Assembly (NCBI GenBank): GCA_963697455.1
Contig: CAVOOI010000015.1
Span: 1-64,000 of the forward strand
DNA: 64,000 nt
Source of the DNA: JAFEDN01 sp963697455
GTDB taxonomy: Bacteria; Pseudomonadota; Gammaproteobacteria; Coxiellales; Coxiellaceae
Direction: 5' to 3'
This document shows, in pieces, positions 61,543 through 64,000 of the stretch (the first letter of the stretch is position 1; every line of letters begins with the position of its first letter). Position numbers and translations under genes: made by a program. The notes below the pieces were generated by a model, which was not told the origin of the DNA, did not search any database, and saw nothing but the letters and a program-made list of their open reading frames with translations.

Positions 61543-62189
61543 ATGAAAAAAATAGGTTTGATAGCGCTGATCCTGGCGTGCGCCGTACCGGTTGCGCTGG
61601 CTGCTGTAACAAATGATCAGATTTCAGTGGCTGCGGCTTATCAAAATGAGTCAAGCGCAGGTGTAAATACATCCGCGCCGGAAACCCAGTCTGCACTAGA
61701 CCCGGATTTAGATCAGCCTACCGCTCCGGTGGGGCAAGAGGCAGATGCGGCTTCCCCAAGCCTAAACTCAGAATTAAAGACGACCATTGATGATCTGTCC
61801 CAGCAAGTAAAAAATTTGCAAGCGGATGTGGATTTATTGCACCAGCAGACTCGTCAGGCGCATCGGCAAATCACTGCCATCCAGTACGCTATATATGGAT
61901 TAGCCGGTTTGGTGATTTTGTTAATGCTGTGGTCCTTGGTTAAACCGTTTAAAAAGCCTATCCAAATTTCTGCTCCGGTATTAGCTGCGCCTGCTGCTGC
62001 TCCCGGACAAGGTGAGTATGATTTTATGGGGAGCAGTGAAGCCATTCCAGCTAAGCTGGATCTGGCGCGCGCTTATATTGCTATGGAAGATTTTACTTCC
62101 GCCCGAGAAACATTAGTGAAATATTAGTGGAAGGTAATGAAGAGCATCGCCAAGAAGCGAAATCTTTATTAAAAAAAATCAAGACCTAA
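61543..62189 (+). pseudogene. FimV-like protein with C-terminal FimV domain, frameshifted at the end
   Basis: The protein starts with a signal peptide (MKKIGLIALILACAVPVALA), followed by an Ala/Pro/Glu-rich part, a coiled coil (LKTTIDDLSQQVKNLQADVD), a membrane helix (AIYGLAGLVILLMLWSLV) and the C-terminal FimV motif AKLDLARAYIAMEDFTSARE. The frame closes early at 62127 after LVKY; one A missing near 62120 would continue ILVEGNEEHRQEAKSLLKKI to a TAA at 62187 and give 215 residues. FimV proteins organise polar type IV pili and signalling; here the LysM domain of large FimV is missing. Location just before truA is as in other gammaproteobacteria. Confidence 0.75.
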
Positions 62190-63001
62190 TGGATCATATT
62201 CAACGTATTGCATTATGCTGTTCGCTATGACGGTTCCCGTTATCATGGCTGGCAGCATCAAGAGGGGTTAATGACGGTTCAGAGGCTCTTTAGAGAAAGC
62301 GCTCTCGTTATGTGGCTGACCACCCGGTAGCCGTGGTTTGTGCTGGGCGTACTGACGCCGGCGTGCATGCCACCGGCAAATTGCCCATTTTGACACCCAT
62401 GCTAAGCGAATGACCATGCCTGGGTGTTTGGCGCCAATAGCAATCTACCCCGCGATATTAGCGTAGCTTGGACAAAACATGTTTGGCAGAATTTTCATGC
62501 CCGTCATTCTGCGATGGGTCGAAGATATCGATATATTATTTATAATCATGAGATTAGGCCAGTATTTTACATCATGCTGTAGGTTGGTATTATCGGCTAT
62601 TGGATGAGCAGCTGATGAATCAGGCTGGTCAATACTTGTTGGGTGAGCATGATTTTAGCGCGTTTCGCGGGGCAGGTTGTGAATCAAACTCGCCGATTCG
62701 AGAAATTTATGAATTCGAAGTGTCTCGTTACCGGCGCATGGTAGTGATTGAAGTCTGTGCCAATGCTTTTTTATTACATATGGTGCGCAACATCGTCGGC
62801 GTATTGGTAGCTGTCGGTAGGTGGCAGAAACCGCCGGAATGGGCTAAAGAAGTTTTACAAAGCCGCGACCGCCGCCACGGCGCAGTGACATTTCAGCCCA
62901 ATGGATTATACTTGGTGGAGATCAAATACCCGGAAGAGTACGATTTGCCAACCACGCCTATCGGCCCCTTTTTCCTACTTAGACTGGCTTATCGGGCGTA
63001 A
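62189..63001 (+). pseudogene. truA: tRNA pseudouridine synthase TruA, several frameshifts
   Basis: TruA makes pseudouridine at positions 38-40 of tRNAs. Parts are recognisable in different frames: RYDGSRYHGWQHQEGLMTVQ, then AGRTDAGVHATG with the catalytic Asp, then IAHFDTHAKR, then HAWVFGANSNLPRDISVAWT, and the long intact end from about 62600 (DFSAFRGAGCESNSPIREIY, LLHMVRNIVGVLV). At least five small insertions or deletions between 62205 and 62580 break the frame. Overall span, 813 bases, is exactly right for a 270-residue TruA. It is preceded by the fimV-like gene and followed by accD. Either a young pseudogene or an error-rich stretch of sequence. Confidence 0.88.
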
Positions 63002-63042
63002 CTTTTGTATAATACTACTTCTATTGTCTGTCAGAGGGTTGC

Positions 63043-63901
63043 ATGAGTTGGTTTGAAAAGTTATTGCCAAAAGTTTCCACAGCCAAGAAAAAAGGCGTGC
63101 CTGAGGGTGTGTGGAGTAAATGTGATCATTGTCAGGCCACCTTGTACCGAGCCGAATTAGAAAGCAACTTGCATGTCTGTGTAAAATGTAGTCATCATTT
63201 GCGTTTATCCGGTCGTAAACGTTTAGACATATTCCTTGACGCGGATGGACCGGGTCGAATTAGGCCAAAATATCCGGCCTAAAGATTGGCTGAAGTTCCG
63301 CGATTCCAAAAAATATCGTGACCGCTTGCAAGCGGCACAAAAAACCTCCCATGAAAAAGAAGCCTTGATCGTGATGACGGGCAAGCTCCTTGATCTTCCC
63401 GTCATTGTTGCCAGCTTTGACTTTAACTTTATCGGCGGTTCGATGAGCGCCGCCGTGGGCGAACGTTTTGTAGTCGGCGCTCAAGCCGCGCTGACTAAGA
63501 AAATACCTTTTATTTGCTTTTCGACCAGTGGTGGCGCGCGAATGCAGGAAGGCTTGTTTTCTCTGTTTCAAATGGCCAAAACCAGCGCAGTACTGGCCCA
63601 TTTGGCTAAGGCGGGAGTGCCATACATTTCAGTGCTCACCGATCCAACCATGGGTGGAGTATCCGCTAGTTTAGCTACTTTGGGAGATATCATTATCGCC
63701 GAGCCTAACGCTTTGATTGGTTTTTCCGGGCCGCGCGTTATCGAACAAACCATCCGTCAAACTTTACCGGAAGGCTTCCAGCGCAGTGAATTCTTACTGG
63801 AACACGGAGCGATCGACATGATTGTCGACCGGCGCGAATTGCGTAACAAAATCGCTCATCTTATCGCTAAATTGACCCATGCAGCCGAACCCGCTCAGTA
63901 A
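63043..63901 (+). pseudogene. accD: Acetyl-CoA carboxylase carboxyltransferase beta subunit, one-base insertion
   Basis: AccD with AccA transfers the carboxyl group from biotin to acetyl-CoA in fatty acid synthesis. The first frame holds the zinc ribbon CDHCQATLYRAELESNLHVC-VKCSHH; the second frame holds the crotonase-like core (FIGGSMSAAVGERFVVGAQA, FSTSGGARMQEGLFSLFQMA, LTDPTMGGVSASLATLGDII, GFSGPRVIEQTIRQTLPEGF). They join at GATGGACCGGGTCGAA near 63243-63255, where one extra C would, if removed, give DADGRVELGQ and a 285-residue protein of usual length. As accD is normally essential, a sequencing error is the likely cause. Confidence 0.93.
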
Positions 63902-64000
63902 TCTGAATGAATGGCTGGACTATATCAGCCAACTGCACCATAAAGAGATGGACTTTGGGTTAGATCGGATTCAAGCTGTGGTGAAACCGCTGGGCTGGCA
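63879..64000 (+). CDS. folC: Folylpolyglutamate/dihydrofolate synthase, start only
   Basis: The ATG at 63879 overlaps the end of accD and opens a frame to the window edge: it begins MQPNPLSNLNEWLDYISQLH and continues HKEMDFGLDRIQAVVKPLG. This agrees with the N-terminus of FolC (SWLSYLENLHSKTIDLGLER in E. coli). The accD-folC order is common in gammaproteobacteria. Only about 40 codons are present, so no catalytic motif can be checked. Confidence 0.8.
   Translation, partial: MQPNPLSNLNEWLDYISQLHHKEMDFGLDRIQAVVKPLGW

Overview
The window looks like a chromosomal segment of a low-to-moderate GC gammaproteobacterium. Conserved gene order supports this: carA-carB-greA, lpxB-(oxidoreductase)-rnhB-dnaE, recJ followed by a TrpR-type repressor, and fimV-like-truA-accD-folC. 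Ankyrin-type proteins, a chagasin-like protease inhibitor, a eukaryote-like kinase fused to a NACHT NTPase, a decayed type IV pilus cluster and many palindromic repeats suggest a host-associated or intracellular lineage of the Legionellales (Coxiellaceae/Diplorickettsiaceae-like). That placement is an inference; no rRNA is present.

Layout. 0-5 kb: a cyclic-nucleotide-binding protein, a membrane protein, a truncated pilV-pilW-pilX cluster and an ankyrin-like protein with a large internal tandem duplication. 5-10.6 kb: carA, carB, greA, a small nucleotidyltransferase and the N-terminal half of an archease. 10.8-18.3 kb: one giant gene (about 2493 codons; kinase, NACHT, pentapeptide repeats, WD40-like propellers) lies between the archease remnant and rtcB. 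20-31 kb: a phosphate regulon (phoB, a soluble phoR, a porin, pstSCAB) in which three Pho-box promoters share the same geometry; vapBC, an AAA ATPase and thiol peroxidase/oxidoreductase genes lie between. 31-35 kb: ohr, a thioredoxin-fold protein, a chagasin-like inhibitor, an SDR, trhO and def. 35-36.7 kb: an ISAs1-family element with a visible 10-bp target duplication. 36.8-43.2 kb: lpxB, a GnnA-like oxidoreductase, rnhB, dnaE and tRNA-Leu(CAA). 43.6-53.6 kb: ElaB/YqjD-like proteins, relA, rlmD, an acetyltransferase, a frameshifted recJ, trpR-like, a newly noticed 37-aa membrane peptide and a LysR regulator. 53.7-57.3 kb: a large ankyrin-type gene cut by an IS630 element; removing the IS restores one reading frame. 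57.3-64 kb: ribE, higBA, a DinG/YoaA helicase, then fimV-like, truA and accD, all with frameshifts, and the start of folC.

The most unusual material is the kinase-NACHT-propeller protein and a set of palindromic elements in which the core is conserved while the long inverted arms differ between copies. In at least one copy (phoB/phoR junction), and in an unrelated palindrome at the end of relA, one arm is the end of the neighbouring gene. Clustered single-base indels near 50.46 kb and 62.1-63.3 kb hit genes that are normally essential, so sequencing error must be excluded before these are called pseudogenes.
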